Source: Raineyella fluvialis
GTDB taxonomy: Bacteria > Actinomycetota > Actinomycetes > Propionibacteriales > Propionibacteriaceae
Assembly: GCF_009646095.1 (NCBI RefSeq)
Contig: NZ_CP045725.1
Coordinates: 1,612,001 to 1,676,000 of the forward strand
Reading direction: 5' to 3'
Length of the DNA stretch: 64,000 nucleotides
This document shows positions 1 to 8,841 of the stretch, piece by piece. The position numbers and the translations under genes were made by a program. The notes below the pieces were generated by a model. The model saw only the letters and a list, made by a program, of their open reading frames with translations, ran no database searches and was not told the origin of the DNA. How positions within the stretch are numbered: the first letter of the stretch is position 1; each line of letters opens with the position of its first letter.

Positions 1-2
1 TC

Positions 3-1214
3 GGTGGTGGGGTGTTCCTCGACCGGGGGTTCCGGACCAAGGGCAGGGTCCGTGCCCACGGCGCGATGATCGCCGGCCAACTCAACATGAGCGGCGCGAC
101 TCTGGCCGGTGCGGGTGATGCGCTGGTGTTGGACGGGGCCACGATCGGCAGTGGGGTGTTCCTCGATGCCGGGTTCCGGGCGTCCGGTCAGGTCCGCCTC
201 CACACGACCACGATCGCCGGCCAACTGAACATGAGCGGCGCGACCCTGACCGGCGGCGGGCGCGACGCGCTGGTGCTGGACCGGGTGAGTATCGGCGGCG
301 GAGTGTTCCTCGACGCCGGTTTCCGGGCGACCGGTCAGGTGCGCGCAATCGGGGCGAAGATCACCGGTCAGTTGGCGCTGACCGGCGCAACCCTGACCCG
401 ACCGGGCGGGACCGCTCTAAACCTGCAGGGTGCCGAGGTGAACGAGTTGTGGCTGCGGGGGCTGAGTGGCGTGAGCGGCGCCGTGGACCTGAACGCGTGC
501 GACATCGGTGAGCTGGTGCTCGACCCGGGGGGAGGACTGCTGCCCGGTGGGGGCCTGATCGCGGATGGCTGGCAGGTCCGATCGCTTAGCGGGGAGATCG
601 CCGGCCGGGCGGACCTGGCTCAGAAGTGGCTGGACACCCGGCCTGGGCACGTTGCGTACTCACCGCAACCGGCCCGGGTGTTGGCCGCTGTGTACGAGGA
701 AGCGGGGCAGCCCGACCAGGCCCGGCGACTGCGCTACACCGCGGCTCGCAAGCTCACCGCGCAGGCGCCCTGGTGGGCCAAGCCGGGGCTGTGGGCCTAC
801 GGGCTCCTCGTCGGGCACGGCTACTACCCCCTGCTCACCCTGCCGTGGTTGCTGGCCGCGCTGGCGCTGACCTTCGGCGTGGCGACGACCCAGCGAGCGG
901 CCTTCATTCCGACCGATCCGGGTAAAGCCACCGCGGCCGTTGCCGCGGTCGATGCGAGCAGCCCGGAGGCTCCATCGCCGGCTCCGGTCGTGGTGACCGG
1001 TGCCATGGACTGCACCACTCTCGGCACCTATCCGTGCTTCGATCCCGGCTCCATCGCCCTGCAGACCGTCGTCCCGCCCGCGGCAGCGATCGAGACGACG
1101 GCATGGCGGCCGACGGGCTGGGTCGTCGTCGCGCTGACCGTCGCGAAGTCCGCCGGTTGGATCCTCTCCGTGCTGTTCCTCGCCGGGATCACCGGCCTCC
1201 TGCGCCGGACCTAG
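3..1214 (+). CDS. Membrane-anchored beta-helix (pentapeptide-like) repeat protein, 5' end outside window
   Basis: The frame is open at the window edge, so the true start lies upstream; the in-frame GTG at 12 falls inside a repeat unit and is unlikely to be a start. The first ~165 residues are tandem units of about 45-50 residues with recurring cores VFLDAGFR, GQVR, GQLNMSGATL and DALVLD. This spacing suggests a right-handed beta-helix. A short helical segment (YEEAGQPDQARRLR) follows, then two hydrophobic stretches near residues 262-290 and 368-396, the second at the extreme C terminus, so the helix domain is probably held at the membrane. Similar proteins occur in actinobacteria, often with an unsupported oxidoreductase label. 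No catalytic motif is visible and the function is unknown. Confidence 0.7.
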   Translation, partial: GGGVFLDRGFRTKGRVRAHGAMIAGQLNMSGATLAGAGDALVLDGATIGSGVFLDAGFRASGQVRLHTTTIAGQLNMSGATLTGGGRDALVLDRVSIGGGVFLDAGFRATGQVRAIGAKITGQLALTGATLTRPGGTALNLQGAEVNELWLRGLSGVSGAVDLNACDIGELVLDPGGGLLPGGGLIADGWQVRSLSGEIAGRADLAQKWLDTRPGHVAYSPQPARVLAAVYEEAGQPDQARRLRYTAARKLTAQAPWWAKPGLWAYGLLVGHGYYPLLTLPWLLAALALTFGVATTQRAAFIPTDPGKATAAVAAVDASSPEAPSPAPVVVTGAMDCTTLGTYPCFDPGSIALQTVVPPAAAIETTAWRPTGWVVVALTVAKSAGWILSVLFLAGITGLLRRT

Positions 1215-1323
1215 ACGTCCTGGCACCTCGAGGTGGCTGCTCCGTACGCACCTCCCCGGTACGCCCGTCCTCGATCCGACTGGGACACTGGGAAGACCAG
1301 GACAGTGCAGACCAGGAGCAGAC

Positions 1324-1635
1324 ATGAGTGTCGTCGTCACCGCCGTTTTCTACCCCCTTCCCGGCCGCAGGCATGACCTTGCGGCCGCGATGCGCGCGGG
1401 GATCGAAGCCGTCCATGGTGAGGAGGGCTGCGAGCTCTACGCCATCCATGACGCGGAGGACGGCACCATCACCATGATCGAGAAGTGGGCCAGTGCCGAG
1501 GCGCTCGATGCGCACGCGAAGGGCGAAGCCATCGCCGTGCTCAACCGCGACGTCGAGGGCCTGCTGGCTCAGCCCACGCTCGTCACCCGGATGATGCCGA
1601 TCCCCATGGGGACCGATGAGCAGGGACGGCTCTGA
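1324..1635 (+). CDS. ABM-fold (antibiotic biosynthesis monooxygenase / quinol monooxygenase-like) protein
   Basis: A 103-residue single-domain protein with the dimeric ferredoxin-like ABM pattern: an N-terminal strand (VVVTAVFYPLPG), a helix, then CELYAIHDAEDGTITMIEKW, and a C-terminal strand (LVTRMMPIPMG). The EGCELY and IEKW segments match the family's conserved EGxxxY and ExW positions. Members of this size include YgiN-like quinol monooxygenases and many uncharacterised oxygenases, so the substrate cannot be named. ATG 1324 has AGGAG at 1314-1318. It is a single-gene unit closed by the hairpin at 1663-1698, and nothing ties it to the sugar operon downstream. Confidence 0.75.
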   Translation: MSVVVTAVFYPLPGRRHDLAAAMRAGIEAVHGEEGCELYAIHDAEDGTITMIEKWASAEALDAHAKGEAIAVLNRDVEGLLAQPTLVTRMMPIPMGTDEQGRL

Positions 1636-1662
1636 CGGGCTGACAGCCCGATATACGACGTC

Positions 1663-1698
1663 GAGGCGGGGTGGGATCAGCTGATCCCACCCCGCCTC
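1663..1698. terminator. Perfect 36-bp palindrome, probable terminator of the ABM gene
   Basis: Two 18-base arms beginning GAGGCGGGGTGGGATCAG are exact reverse complements with no loop. It starts 27 bases after the stop codon at 1635. No T-run follows, as is usual for terminators in high-GC actinobacteria; an operator role is not excluded. Confidence 0.6.
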
Positions 1699-1766
1699 CT
1701 CGCTGTCGGGTGCGGTTCGGATACGCCGAAGCAGATGTGCTCGCCATCTCATTGCTCGCTCATCGT

Positions 1767-1782
1767 AGATCCTATAGGATCT
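1767..1782. promoter_or_regulatory. 16-bp perfect palindrome, likely GntR/FCD operator before the kinase operon
   Basis: AGATCCTATAGGATCT is an exact palindrome in an AT-richer patch 49 bases upstream of the ATG at 1831. FadR/FCD-type GntR proteins usually bind short palindromes near promoters, and a gene for such a protein lies at the far end of the same cluster (8025-8768). Pairing the site with that protein is inference. Confidence 0.45.
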
Positions 1783-1830
1783 CGGATATTCCCAGACAGG
1801 GAAGAGCGTCCTCAACGACGAGGAGTGGCG

Positions 1831-3597
1831 ATGGCGTTCCTGGATCATGACCCTGAGACCTTTGCTGCGGCCGCGACCGCAGGATTCGTGGCTGCCCACG
1901 GCGACCTGGTGCGCCAGGTCCCCGGCGGCGTCGTCCGTACGACGCGCAGCGAAGCGGACGAGGTGGCACTCGTCATCGGGGGTGGCTCGGGCCACTTCCC
2001 GGCCTTCGGAGGGCTGGTGGGCCCCGGACTCGCGCACGGCGCGGTGCTGGGCAACATCTTCGCCTCGCCCAGTGCGCACCAAGTGGCCGATGTCGCGCGG
2101 ATCGCCGAGCAGGGCCGGGGGGTACTGCTCAGCTACGGCAACTACGCCGGCGACGTGCTCCAGTTCAACGCCGCGGCCGACCGGCTGCGGCAGAGCGGGA
2201 TCCCTGTGCGGTCGGTGGCGGTCACCGACGACATCTACTCCGCTCCGGCCGAGGAGGCGCACAAGCGTCGCGGCATCGCCGGGGACCTGGTGGTCTTCAA
2301 GGTGGCGGGCGCGGCTGCCGCGGCCGGGGACGACCTCGATGCCGTCGCCCGGGTCGCCGAGGCCGCCAACGCGGCCACCCGCTCCCTCGGCGTCGCCTTC
2401 AGCGGCTGCACCCTCCCTGGTGCCGATCAGCCGCTCTTCCGCGTCCCGCAGGGGCGGATGGCGGTCGGCCTCGGCATCCACGGCGAACCCGGCATCGACG
2501 AGGTCGACGTGCCGACAGCCCGCGGGCTGGCCGAACTGCTGGTCGACAGGCTCCTCGGCGAGGTCCCCGGGGGAGGCGACCCTCGGGGCCGCCGCGTGGT
2601 GGTGATCCTCAACGGTCTGGGGTCCTTCAAGTACGAGGAGATGTACGTCGTCCACGACGAGGTGCGCCGCGTACTGGCAGCGCGCGGGATCGAGATCGCC
2701 GACGCGAAGGTCGGGGAGTTCTGCACGAGCTTCGAGATGAGTGGTATGTCGCTCACCCTCTTCTGGCCGGACGAGGAGCTGGAGTCACTCTGGCGTGCAC
2801 CGGCGCGATCCGCCGCGTACGTCCAGGACGGGACGCCGGTCGCCCAACACGCAGTCGACCTGTCCGAGCAGCGCCTCGCCGCCCTCGATGAGCACGTCTC
2901 CCTGCCGGTCGCGGCGGAGGAATCCCGGGCGTACGTCCCGCTGGTGCAGTCGGCGCTGGCGGAGCTGAGCCGCACCGTCGACAGCCATGTCGACGAGCTG
3001 GGGCGGATCGACGCGATCGCCGGCGACGGGGACCACGGCCTGGGCATGCAGCGGGGCGCGCATGCCGCTCTGGCGGCGGCACGCTCGGCCGACGGGAACG
3101 CGGCAGGAGCGGGCACCGTCCTGCGGCTGGCGGCCGATGCCTGGGCCGACGAGGCCGGCGGTACCTCGGGGGCGCTGTGGGGCCTGATCCTGCGCTCCCT
3201 CGCCGACGCCGTCGGCGACGCGTCCGCTCCCAGCGCCGAGGCGGTCCGACGGGGCGTCCGCGATGCCTGCGACCAGGTGATGACCCAGGGCGGGGCACGC
3301 GAGGGGGACAAGACCATGGTCGACGCGCTGGCGCCGTTCGCGAACGCGCTCGAAGGCGCTGCCGCCCTGCCTCTCGCGGAGGCCTGGCGGGAGGCCGCCG
3401 ACGCCGCGCGGGCCAGCGCCGAGGCGACGGCCGCGATGCTGCCGCGACTCGGCCGGGCCCGGACACACGGGGCGAAGTCCCTGGGCACCCCGGATCCCGG
3501 CGCGGTCTCCTTCGCGCTGATCGTCAACGCGCTGGCCGACCTGTTCGCCGCCTCGTTGCCGGTGCCGGCGGTGTCCGACGCGATCGTGACGGCCTGA
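1831..3597 (+). CDS. Dihydroxyacetone/erythrulose-type kinase (DhaK-DhaL fusion, ATP-dependent)
   Basis: A 588-residue single-chain kinase that phosphorylates short ketoses with ATP. The N-terminal DhaK domain (~1-330) carries GIHGEPG with His217, the residue that binds the ketose carbonyl covalently in this family. The C-terminal DhaL domain (~365-588) has the AGDGDHG nucleotide/Mg loop near residue 398. The frame is open back to 1735, but ATG 1831 is chosen because AGGAG lies at 1821-1825 and homology begins there. It overlaps the next gene by one base (TGATG). Beside a TIM-type isomerase rather than glycerol dehydrogenase genes, L-erythrulose is at least as likely a substrate as dihydroxyacetone (LerK-like). 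The family call is firm; the substrate is inferred. Confidence 0.88.
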   Translation: MAFLDHDPETFAAAATAGFVAAHGDLVRQVPGGVVRTTRSEADEVALVIGGGSGHFPAFGGLVGPGLAHGAVLGNIFASPSAHQVADVARIAEQGRGVLLSYGNYAGDVLQFNAAADRLRQSGIPVRSVAVTDDIYSAPAEEAHKRRGIAGDLVVFKVAGAAAAAGDDLDAVARVAEAANAATRSLGVAFSGCTLPGADQPLFRVPQGRMAVGLGIHGEPGIDEVDVPTARGLAELLVDRLLGEVPGGGDPRGRRVVVILNGLGSFKYEEMYVVHDEVRRVLAARGIEIADAKVGEFCTSFEMSGMSLTLFWPDEELESLWRAPARSAAYVQDGTPVAQHAVDLSEQRLAALDEHVSLPVAAEESRAYVPLVQSALAELSRTVDSHVDELGRIDAIAGDGDHGLGMQRGAHAALAAARSADGNAAGAGTVLRLAADAWADEAGGTSGALWGLILRSLADAVGDASAPSAEAVRRGVRDACDQVMTQGGAREGDKTMVDALAPFANALEGAAALPLAEAWREAADAARASAEATAAMLPRLGRARTHGAKSLGTPDPGAVSFALIVNALADLFAASLPVPAVSDAIVTA

Positions 3598-4376
3598 TGA
3601 GCACCGTCCGCTCCCACGTCGTGCTCGGCACCAGCCTGAAGATGTACTTCAGCCACGCCCGCACCCTGGCCTGGGCCAAGGACGTGGCCGCGATCCTCGC
3701 CGCGGCACCGGCCGTCGCGGACGGACGGGTCGAGTTCTTCGTCGCCCCTTCCTTCCCGGCGCTGCCGGAGGCGGTCCGGATCCTCGCCCCGCATCCGGTC
3801 GCCGCCCAGGACGTCGCGGCCGCCGAGACGGGCGCCTTCACCGGTGAGGTCAGCGCGGGCGAGTTGGCGGAGATCGGCGTACGCCTCGTCGAGATCGGTC
3901 ACGCCGAACGGCGGCGGCTGTTCCGGGAGACCGATGCCGAGATCGCCGCGAAGTGCGCGGTGGTGCTGGGGCAAGGGATGACGCCGGTGCTGTGCGTCGG
4001 CGAGCCGGAGGCGGGTGACCCGTCCACCGCGGCCGACGTCGTGGTCGACCAGGTCGACGCCGCGTTGTCCGCCGCGCTGCCCGCGACCACGCCGCGCCGG
4101 GTGATCGTGGCGTACGAACCGCACTGGGCGATCGGAGCCGCCGAGCCGGCACCGGCCGCGTACGTCCAGGAGACCTGCGGGATCGCCCGGGAGCGACTGC
4201 TGCAGCGCTACCCCGGTCTGACGCTGCTCTACGGAGGCAGCGCGGGGCCCGGGACGTTGACCGCGCTCGGCGATGCGGTCGACGGACTGTTCCTCGGGCG
4301 GTTCGTCCACGATCCGCGCAACCTCGCCGCCGTGATCGACGAGGCCTCCGCGCTGCTCGACTGCTTCACCCACTGA
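3597..4376 (+). CDS. Triose-phosphate isomerase-family enzyme, probably tetrulose-phosphate isomerase (LerI/EryH-like)
   Basis: A 259-residue TIM-barrel isomerase with all three catalytic residues: Lys15 (TSLKMY, where housekeeping TIM has NWKMN), His102 (IGHAERR, instead of GHSERR) and Glu174 (AYEPHWAIG, instead of AYEPVWAIGTG). The phosphate loop YGGSAGP and the LFLGRF end are present. These motif changes are the kind seen in catabolic paralogues such as L-erythrulose-1-phosphate isomerase, not in the glycolytic enzyme. The start overlaps the kinase stop by one base, implying translational coupling and use of the kinase product. An ordinary second TIM cannot be excluded. Confidence 0.82.
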   Translation: MSTVRSHVVLGTSLKMYFSHARTLAWAKDVAAILAAAPAVADGRVEFFVAPSFPALPEAVRILAPHPVAAQDVAAAETGAFTGEVSAGELAEIGVRLVEIGHAERRRLFRETDAEIAAKCAVVLGQGMTPVLCVGEPEAGDPSTAADVVVDQVDAALSAALPATTPRRVIVAYEPHWAIGAAEPAPAAYVQETCGIARERLLQRYPGLTLLYGGSAGPGTLTALGDAVDGLFLGRFVHDPRNLAAVIDEASALLDCFTH

Positions 4377-4453
4377 TCGCCCCGACCTGTCCCGGTACGA
4401 CCGGAGACCCTCGGTGGCCATCGCCACACACGAACGACAAGAAAGAAGGACAC

Positions 4454-5437
4454 ATGTACACGCCAGAGAACTGGCCGATCGCCTGCAAGATGAACTTCGG
4501 CCCCCGGGCCGAGGACGGCTCGCCGATCGCCACCGCTCCCGTCCGCGTCTGGGAGGACCAGCTCGCCCAGGTCGCTGGTGTCGGGTTCACCGAGATCGAC
4601 CCGATGGACGACTGGATCCCGATCGCGGAACTCTCCCCGCAGCGGTTCGAGGAGTTCCGCGGCGCCCTGGACCGGTTCGGCCTCCACGTCGCCGCCATCT
4701 CCATCGGGCGCAACAGTGTCGTCGACGTCGAGCACGGCGAACGGAACGTGGCCACGATCCACGCGACCATCGATCGAGCAGCCGATCTCGGTGCGGAGAT
4801 CGTGAACGTCGGCTTCCAGCAGGCGCTCACCCCGCCGCAGAAGGAGGCCCTGTGGTTCTGGTTGGCGGAGGGCCACCACGACGATCCCGCGCTGCGCCCC
4901 CTGGCCATCGAGCGGGTCCGGGAGCTGTGCGACCACGCGCAGCGCCGCGGTCTGCAGATGAGCCTGGAGATGTACGAGGACGGCTTCCTGGGCACCCCGG
5001 AGGACGCGCTCGCCTTCCTGCGCGACGTCGACCACCCGGCGCTCGGCATCAATCCCGACATCGGTAACCTGATCCGGCTGCACCGGCCGATGCCCACGTA
5101 CGACGTCATGTACGACCAGGTGCTGCCGTACTCCAACTACTGGCACATCAAGAACTACCTGCGCGATGAGGACCCGGCCACCGGCGCGTATTTCTCGGCC
5201 CCCGTGCCCCTCGAGTACGGCGTGATCGACTACCGGACGATCATCCGGCGAGCGTTGCGCGTCGGGTACTCCGGCCCGTTCATGACCGAGCACTACGGCA
5301 GCGACTGGCTCGGCGTCGGGGCCACCAACGCGCGCTACATCCGCGAGGTCCTGCTGCAGGCTCGCAGCCTCATCGAGGCGCGCGGCACGACGTCGCAGGA
5401 GGCGCCTGACCTGTCGTTGAGCGCGGCCCAGGCCTAG
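4454..5437 (+). CDS. Xylose isomerase-like TIM-barrel sugar (phosphate) isomerase/epimerase or decarboxylase
   Basis: A 327-residue AP-endonuclease-2/xylose-isomerase-like barrel. Likely metal ligands appear in order: Glu in SLEMYEDG, Asp in GINPDIGN, His in NYWHIKN and Glu in MTEHYGSD. The ATG at 4454 follows an AAGAAAGAAGGA ribosome site. The family includes tagatose and psicose epimerases, inosose dehydratases and, in published D-apionate catabolism, the 3-oxo-isoapionate decarboxylase OiaC. Its position between a TIM-type isomerase and an NAD dehydrogenase would suit that last role, but sequence alone does not decide it. Confidence 0.75.
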   Translation: MYTPENWPIACKMNFGPRAEDGSPIATAPVRVWEDQLAQVAGVGFTEIDPMDDWIPIAELSPQRFEEFRGALDRFGLHVAAISIGRNSVVDVEHGERNVATIHATIDRAADLGAEIVNVGFQQALTPPQKEALWFWLAEGHHDDPALRPLAIERVRELCDHAQRRGLQMSLEMYEDGFLGTPEDALAFLRDVDHPALGINPDIGNLIRLHRPMPTYDVMYDQVLPYSNYWHIKNYLRDEDPATGAYFSAPVPLEYGVIDYRTIIRRALRVGYSGPFMTEHYGSDWLGVGATNARYIREVLLQARSLIEARGTTSQEAPDLSLSAAQA

Positions 5438-5523
5438 ATCCTCGCCAGCGCGAACAAGAGCCCGGCACGGACGGGCGTACTCACCTTTTCACAGCACCTA
5501 TTACCCAAATCATGGAGGATCTG

Positions 5524-6510
5524 ATGACTCAGGAGATCAGGCGGACCACTGTCGTGGGCGCCGGCTACATGGGCGGCGGCATCGCCCAATCACTCGCCAT
5601 CGCGGGGTTCGACGTCACGATCGCCGACGTCGACGCGTCGGCCGCCGAGCGCGCGTACGCCCGGCTCATCGCCGAGGCACACGAGTTCGAGGACCAGGGC
5701 CTGTACAAGCCCGGGTCGGCGGCCCTCTGCGAGGCCAACATCCGCTGGGCGACGTCCATCGAGGAAGCCGTCGCCGACGCGGACTTCATCGAGGAGGCCG
5801 TCTTCGAGCGCGTGGACATCAAGAAGGCGGTGCTGGAGCGGATCTCCCGGGCCGCGCGGCCCGACGCGATCATCGGCACCAACACGTCGACGATCCCGGT
5901 GCACGTGCTGGTCCCGGCCGTGGCCGGCCCCGAGCGGTTCCTCACCGTCCACTTCTCGAACCCCGCCCCGTTCATCCCCGGTGTCGAACTGGTCGCCGGA
6001 GAGGCCACCCGGCCCGAGGTCATCGCCACGGTGAAGGACATCCTGCAGCGCTGCGGTCGCCAAGGCGCCCAGGTCGCCGACACGCCGGGGATGGTGCTGA
6101 ACCGGCTGCAGTACGTCCTGCTCAAGGAGGCGTGCTCGATCGTCGAGGAGGGCATCGCCACCCCGGAGGACGTCGACACGATCGTACGGACCACGTTCGG
6201 CTTCCGACTCGGGTTCTTCGGCCCGTTCGCGATCGCCGACCAGGCCGGTCTGGACGTCTACGCCAACTGCTTCACGACCTTCGAGGACGCCTTCGGGGAG
6301 CGGCTCGCCACCCCGGCGGTGCTCACCGACGCCGTCAGCGCCAACCGCCTCGGCATCAAGAACGGGCGGGGACTCACCGGCGACTTCGACGACGACACCA
6401 AGGCCGCCCTCATCGCGTACCGCAACAGGGCGTACTCCCGGATGCTCGACCTGGTCCAGGAGATGGGTCCGGCCCCGGCCGGCACCAAGGCCACCGTCAG
6501 CGTCGACTGA
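5524..6510 (+). CDS. NAD-dependent dehydrogenase of the 3-hydroxyacyl-CoA dehydrogenase superfamily, probably acting on a sugar acid
   Basis: A 328-residue protein. A Rossmann domain starts at once (VVGAGYMGGGIAQSLAIAG), followed by the NTSTIPV and VHFSNPAPFIPGVELV segments that hold the catalytic His and Asn of the 3HCDH fold, then a C-terminal helical domain (GMVLNRLQYVLLKEACS). An upstream ATG at 5512 is in frame, but ATG 5524 has GGAGG at 5514-5518 and is preferred. In this superfamily lambda-crystallin-type L-gulonate dehydrogenases and related enzymes oxidise sugar acids, and no other fatty-acid gene lies nearby. The sugar-acid role is inferred from context. Confidence 0.78.
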   Translation: MTQEIRRTTVVGAGYMGGGIAQSLAIAGFDVTIADVDASAAERAYARLIAEAHEFEDQGLYKPGSAALCEANIRWATSIEEAVADADFIEEAVFERVDIKKAVLERISRAARPDAIIGTNTSTIPVHVLVPAVAGPERFLTVHFSNPAPFIPGVELVAGEATRPEVIATVKDILQRCGRQGAQVADTPGMVLNRLQYVLLKEACSIVEEGIATPEDVDTIVRTTFGFRLGFFGPFAIADQAGLDVYANCFTTFEDAFGERLATPAVLTDAVSANRLGIKNGRGLTGDFDDDTKAALIAYRNRAYSRMLDLVQEMGPAPAGTKATVSVD

Positions 6511-6563
6511 GGTCGACAACACCCAACTCACCCACTCGCCACGCAAGGCTTTGGAGGATCAAC

Positions 6564-7919
6564 GTGGATTCATCAAACGTGGTTATCGACGAGAACAAAC
6601 TGATCGGGCGAATCACCCGGCGGATCGTGCCGTTCGTCATGGTGCTGTACACCGTGGCGTACGTCGACCGGTCGGTCATCGGATTCGCGAAGCTCCAGAT
6701 GGGGGCGGATGTCCACCTCTCCGACGGAGCGTACGGCCTGGGAGCGGGCCTCTTCTTCCTCGGCTACTTCCTCTTCGAGGTGCCGTCGAACTTCGTCCTG
6801 CCGCGCGTGGGGGCGCGCAAGTGGTTCACCCGGATCCTCGTCACCTGGGGCCTGGTCACCATGGCGACGGCGCTCACCCGCAACCCGGCGAGCTTCTACT
6901 CGCTGCGCTTCCTGCTCGGCGTCGCCGAGGCCGGGTTCTACCCGGGCATCCTCTACTACCTGACGCAGTGGTACCCGCAGCGGCATCGGACCCGCGCCAC
7001 CGGGACGTTCGTGCTCGCGGCACCGTTGGCGTTCCTGATCATGGGTCCACTGGCGGGCTGGATGCTCGGGTTGGACTGGTTCGGGCTGCGGGGCTGGCAC
7101 TGGATGTTCCTGCTCTGCGGCGGGGTCGCCGTCCTGGCTGGTATCCCGACGATGTTCTGGCTGAAGGACACGCCGCGCGACGCGCCGTGGATCAGCCCTG
7201 CCGAGGCCCAGTGGATCGAGGACGAACTGGCTCGTGACAAGGTCGAGCTCGGTCAGGTCGAGCACCACAACCCCTTCGCGGCGCTGGGGTCGAAGTACGT
7301 GTGGGGATTCGCGTTGCTGTTCTTCCCCTCGACCGTCGGGGTCTACGGGCTCAGCTTCTGGGTGCCCTCGGTGGTGAAGGAATTCACCAAGAGCAACATG
7401 GCGGTCGGTTGGCTGTCCACCATTCCGTACGTGTTCGGATTCATCGGGATCCTGCTGACCTCGCGCTGGGCCAGCCGGTTCAAGGAGAACTGGTACCCGC
7501 TGGCGGCCATCTTCGCCGTCGCCGCCGTGGGGATCGGACTGGCCGGGGCCGTGCGTTCGCCGGGGCTGGAGTTGGCCGCGATGTCGCTGGCAGCCTTCTG
7601 CCTCTACTCCATCGCCGGCGTCTTCTGGCCGCTGCCCTCCCGCTACCTGGTGGGGGCGACCGCGGCGATCGGCATCGCCTTCGTCAACTCGTTCGGCAAC
7701 ATCGGCGGCTTCGTCGGTCCGTACGCGGTGGGCGCGATCTCGGACGCCACCGGGACTCCCCGCAACGGCATGTACTTCCTCGCCGTCGTGCTCGCACTGG
7801 GAGCTGTCGGCACGCTGGTGCTGAAGGCGATGTGGGGTGGCAAGAACCCGGTGACCTCCATGGTCGGGGCCGGCACGGCCGGCTCCCCCCAGCAGGAGGA
7901 CAGCCCGGTGGGTCAGTGA
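6564..7919 (+). CDS. MFS transporter, anion:cation symporter (ACS) family
   Basis: A 451-residue, 12-helix major facilitator. It has the family's early YTVAYVDRSVIGFAKLQM helix, the EVPSNFVLPRVGARKWFTRI loop between helices 2 and 3, and GVAEAGFYPGILYYLTQWYP in helix 4, all typical of ACS permeases such as tartrate, phthalate and galactonate carriers. The frame is open far upstream, but GTG 6564 is chosen because GGAGG is at 6553-6557 and the hydrophobic core follows. It is the last gene of the operon and should import a carboxylated substrate, which supports a sugar acid as the pathway input. Confidence 0.85.
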   Translation: MDSSNVVIDENKLIGRITRRIVPFVMVLYTVAYVDRSVIGFAKLQMGADVHLSDGAYGLGAGLFFLGYFLFEVPSNFVLPRVGARKWFTRILVTWGLVTMATALTRNPASFYSLRFLLGVAEAGFYPGILYYLTQWYPQRHRTRATGTFVLAAPLAFLIMGPLAGWMLGLDWFGLRGWHWMFLLCGGVAVLAGIPTMFWLKDTPRDAPWISPAEAQWIEDELARDKVELGQVEHHNPFAALGSKYVWGFALLFFPSTVGVYGLSFWVPSVVKEFTKSNMAVGWLSTIPYVFGFIGILLTSRWASRFKENWYPLAAIFAVAAVGIGLAGAVRSPGLELAAMSLAAFCLYSIAGVFWPLPSRYLVGATAAIGIAFVNSFGNIGGFVGPYAVGAISDATGTPRNGMYFLAVVLALGAVGTLVLKAMWGGKNPVTSMVGAGTAGSPQQEDSPVGQ

Positions 7920-7963
7920 CCGGGACTCTCCGGGTGCGGGCAACCCCGCAGCGATGACGCAAG

Positions 7964-8009
7964 CGGCCGGGGCGGCGGATGACGAGGGTGTCATCCGCCG
8001 CCCCGGCCG
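7964..8009. terminator. Bidirectional terminator between MFS and GntR genes
   Basis: Perfect 20-base arms (7964-7983 and 7990-8009, first arm CGGCCGGGGCGGCGGATGAC) around a 6-base loop. It sits between two convergent stop codons (7919 and 8025), so it can end both transcripts. Confidence 0.85.
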
Positions 8010-8024
8010 TACGTCGTCCTCGGC

Positions 8025-8768
8025 TCAGTCGGTCGGGTGCGGCCGCCACAACCCTGGCGGTGTCCCGTCCTCGCTGACGGTGTAGCGGACCCGCTCGAGG
8101 TGGAAGCGCATCGCTGCCACCGCCCCGGCGGTGTCGCCTCGGCGGACAGCCTCCAGGATGGCGTGGTGCTCGGGCACGGCCACGCTGACGTCGGAGACGC
8201 CGATACCGACGGTCTGGCGCATTCTGTGCATCCGGAACGAGAGGGAATCGACGGCCTGGGCGAGGTAGCGATTGCCGCAGTGGTTCAGGATCGCCTCGTG
8301 GAAGGACCAGTCGTCCTCGAAATAGCGGCGGACGTATTCGTGCACGTTTTCGTGGCCGGGCTCGAGCAATTCCTGCGCCGATCGCTCATGACGTGAGAAT
8401 GCGGCTTCCAGATCGGGAAGGACTTCATCGGCGTGGCGCATGGACCGCTCGATCGCGCCGCTCTCCAGGACCAGTCGGGCGTCCGCCAGTTCATACATCT
8501 GCGCTTGCGACATGGGCGGTGAGACCCGATAGCCGCGACGTACGCTACGGCGGACGAGACCGGTCGGCTCCAGCCGGGCCAACGCCTCACGGACGGGCGT
8601 CGGGGAAACCCCGAGGGATTGTGCGAGACCGTCGATGGAAAGTGGTGTGTCGGGTTCGAGGGTGCCCCAGGTGAGCATGTCCAACAAGGCGTCGTAGACG
8701 TCGTCGGGAAGCGCCTTCGCCTTAATGCGGCCGAGCGGATGCGCGGCGCTTTCCTCCGATTCCTTCAC
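8025..8768 (-). CDS. GntR-family transcriptional regulator, FCD subfamily
   Basis: A 247-residue regulator. The N-terminal winged helix-turn-helix (~17-85) includes SIDGLAQSLGVSPTPVREAL and the wing GLVRRSVRRGYRVSP. The C-terminal all-helical FCD domain carries the metal/ligand pattern (DDWSFHEAIL, PEHHAIL, MRFHLERV). The start is GTG at 8768. FCD regulators usually sense the organic acid or sugar acid whose operon they control. The gene converges on the sugar operon and is the likely repressor acting at the palindrome 1767-1782. Confidence 0.85.
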   Translation of the reverse strand: MKESEESAAHPLGRIKAKALPDDVYDALLDMLTWGTLEPDTPLSIDGLAQSLGVSPTPVREALARLEPTGLVRRSVRRGYRVSPPMSQAQMYELADARLVLESGAIERSMRHADEVLPDLEAAFSRHERSAQELLEPGHENVHEYVRRYFEDDWSFHEAILNHCGNRYLAQAVDSLSFRMHRMRQTVGIGVSDVSVAVPEHHAILEAVRRGDTAGAVAAMRFHLERVRYTVSEDGTPPGLWRPHPTD

Positions 8769-8841
8769 GGCTTGAGTTTAGCCGACCAGGGCCTGATCAC
8801 CGGCGGGCACCGGTGTGAGGTGGTGCGGGACGAGGGCCCGC

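Noticed and set aside
1831-4376. Kinase and isomerase read as a glycerol/dihydroxyacetone fermentation set
   Set aside because: No glycerol dehydrogenase or dehydratase is present, and the isomerase motifs differ from glycolytic TIM; kept only as an alternative.
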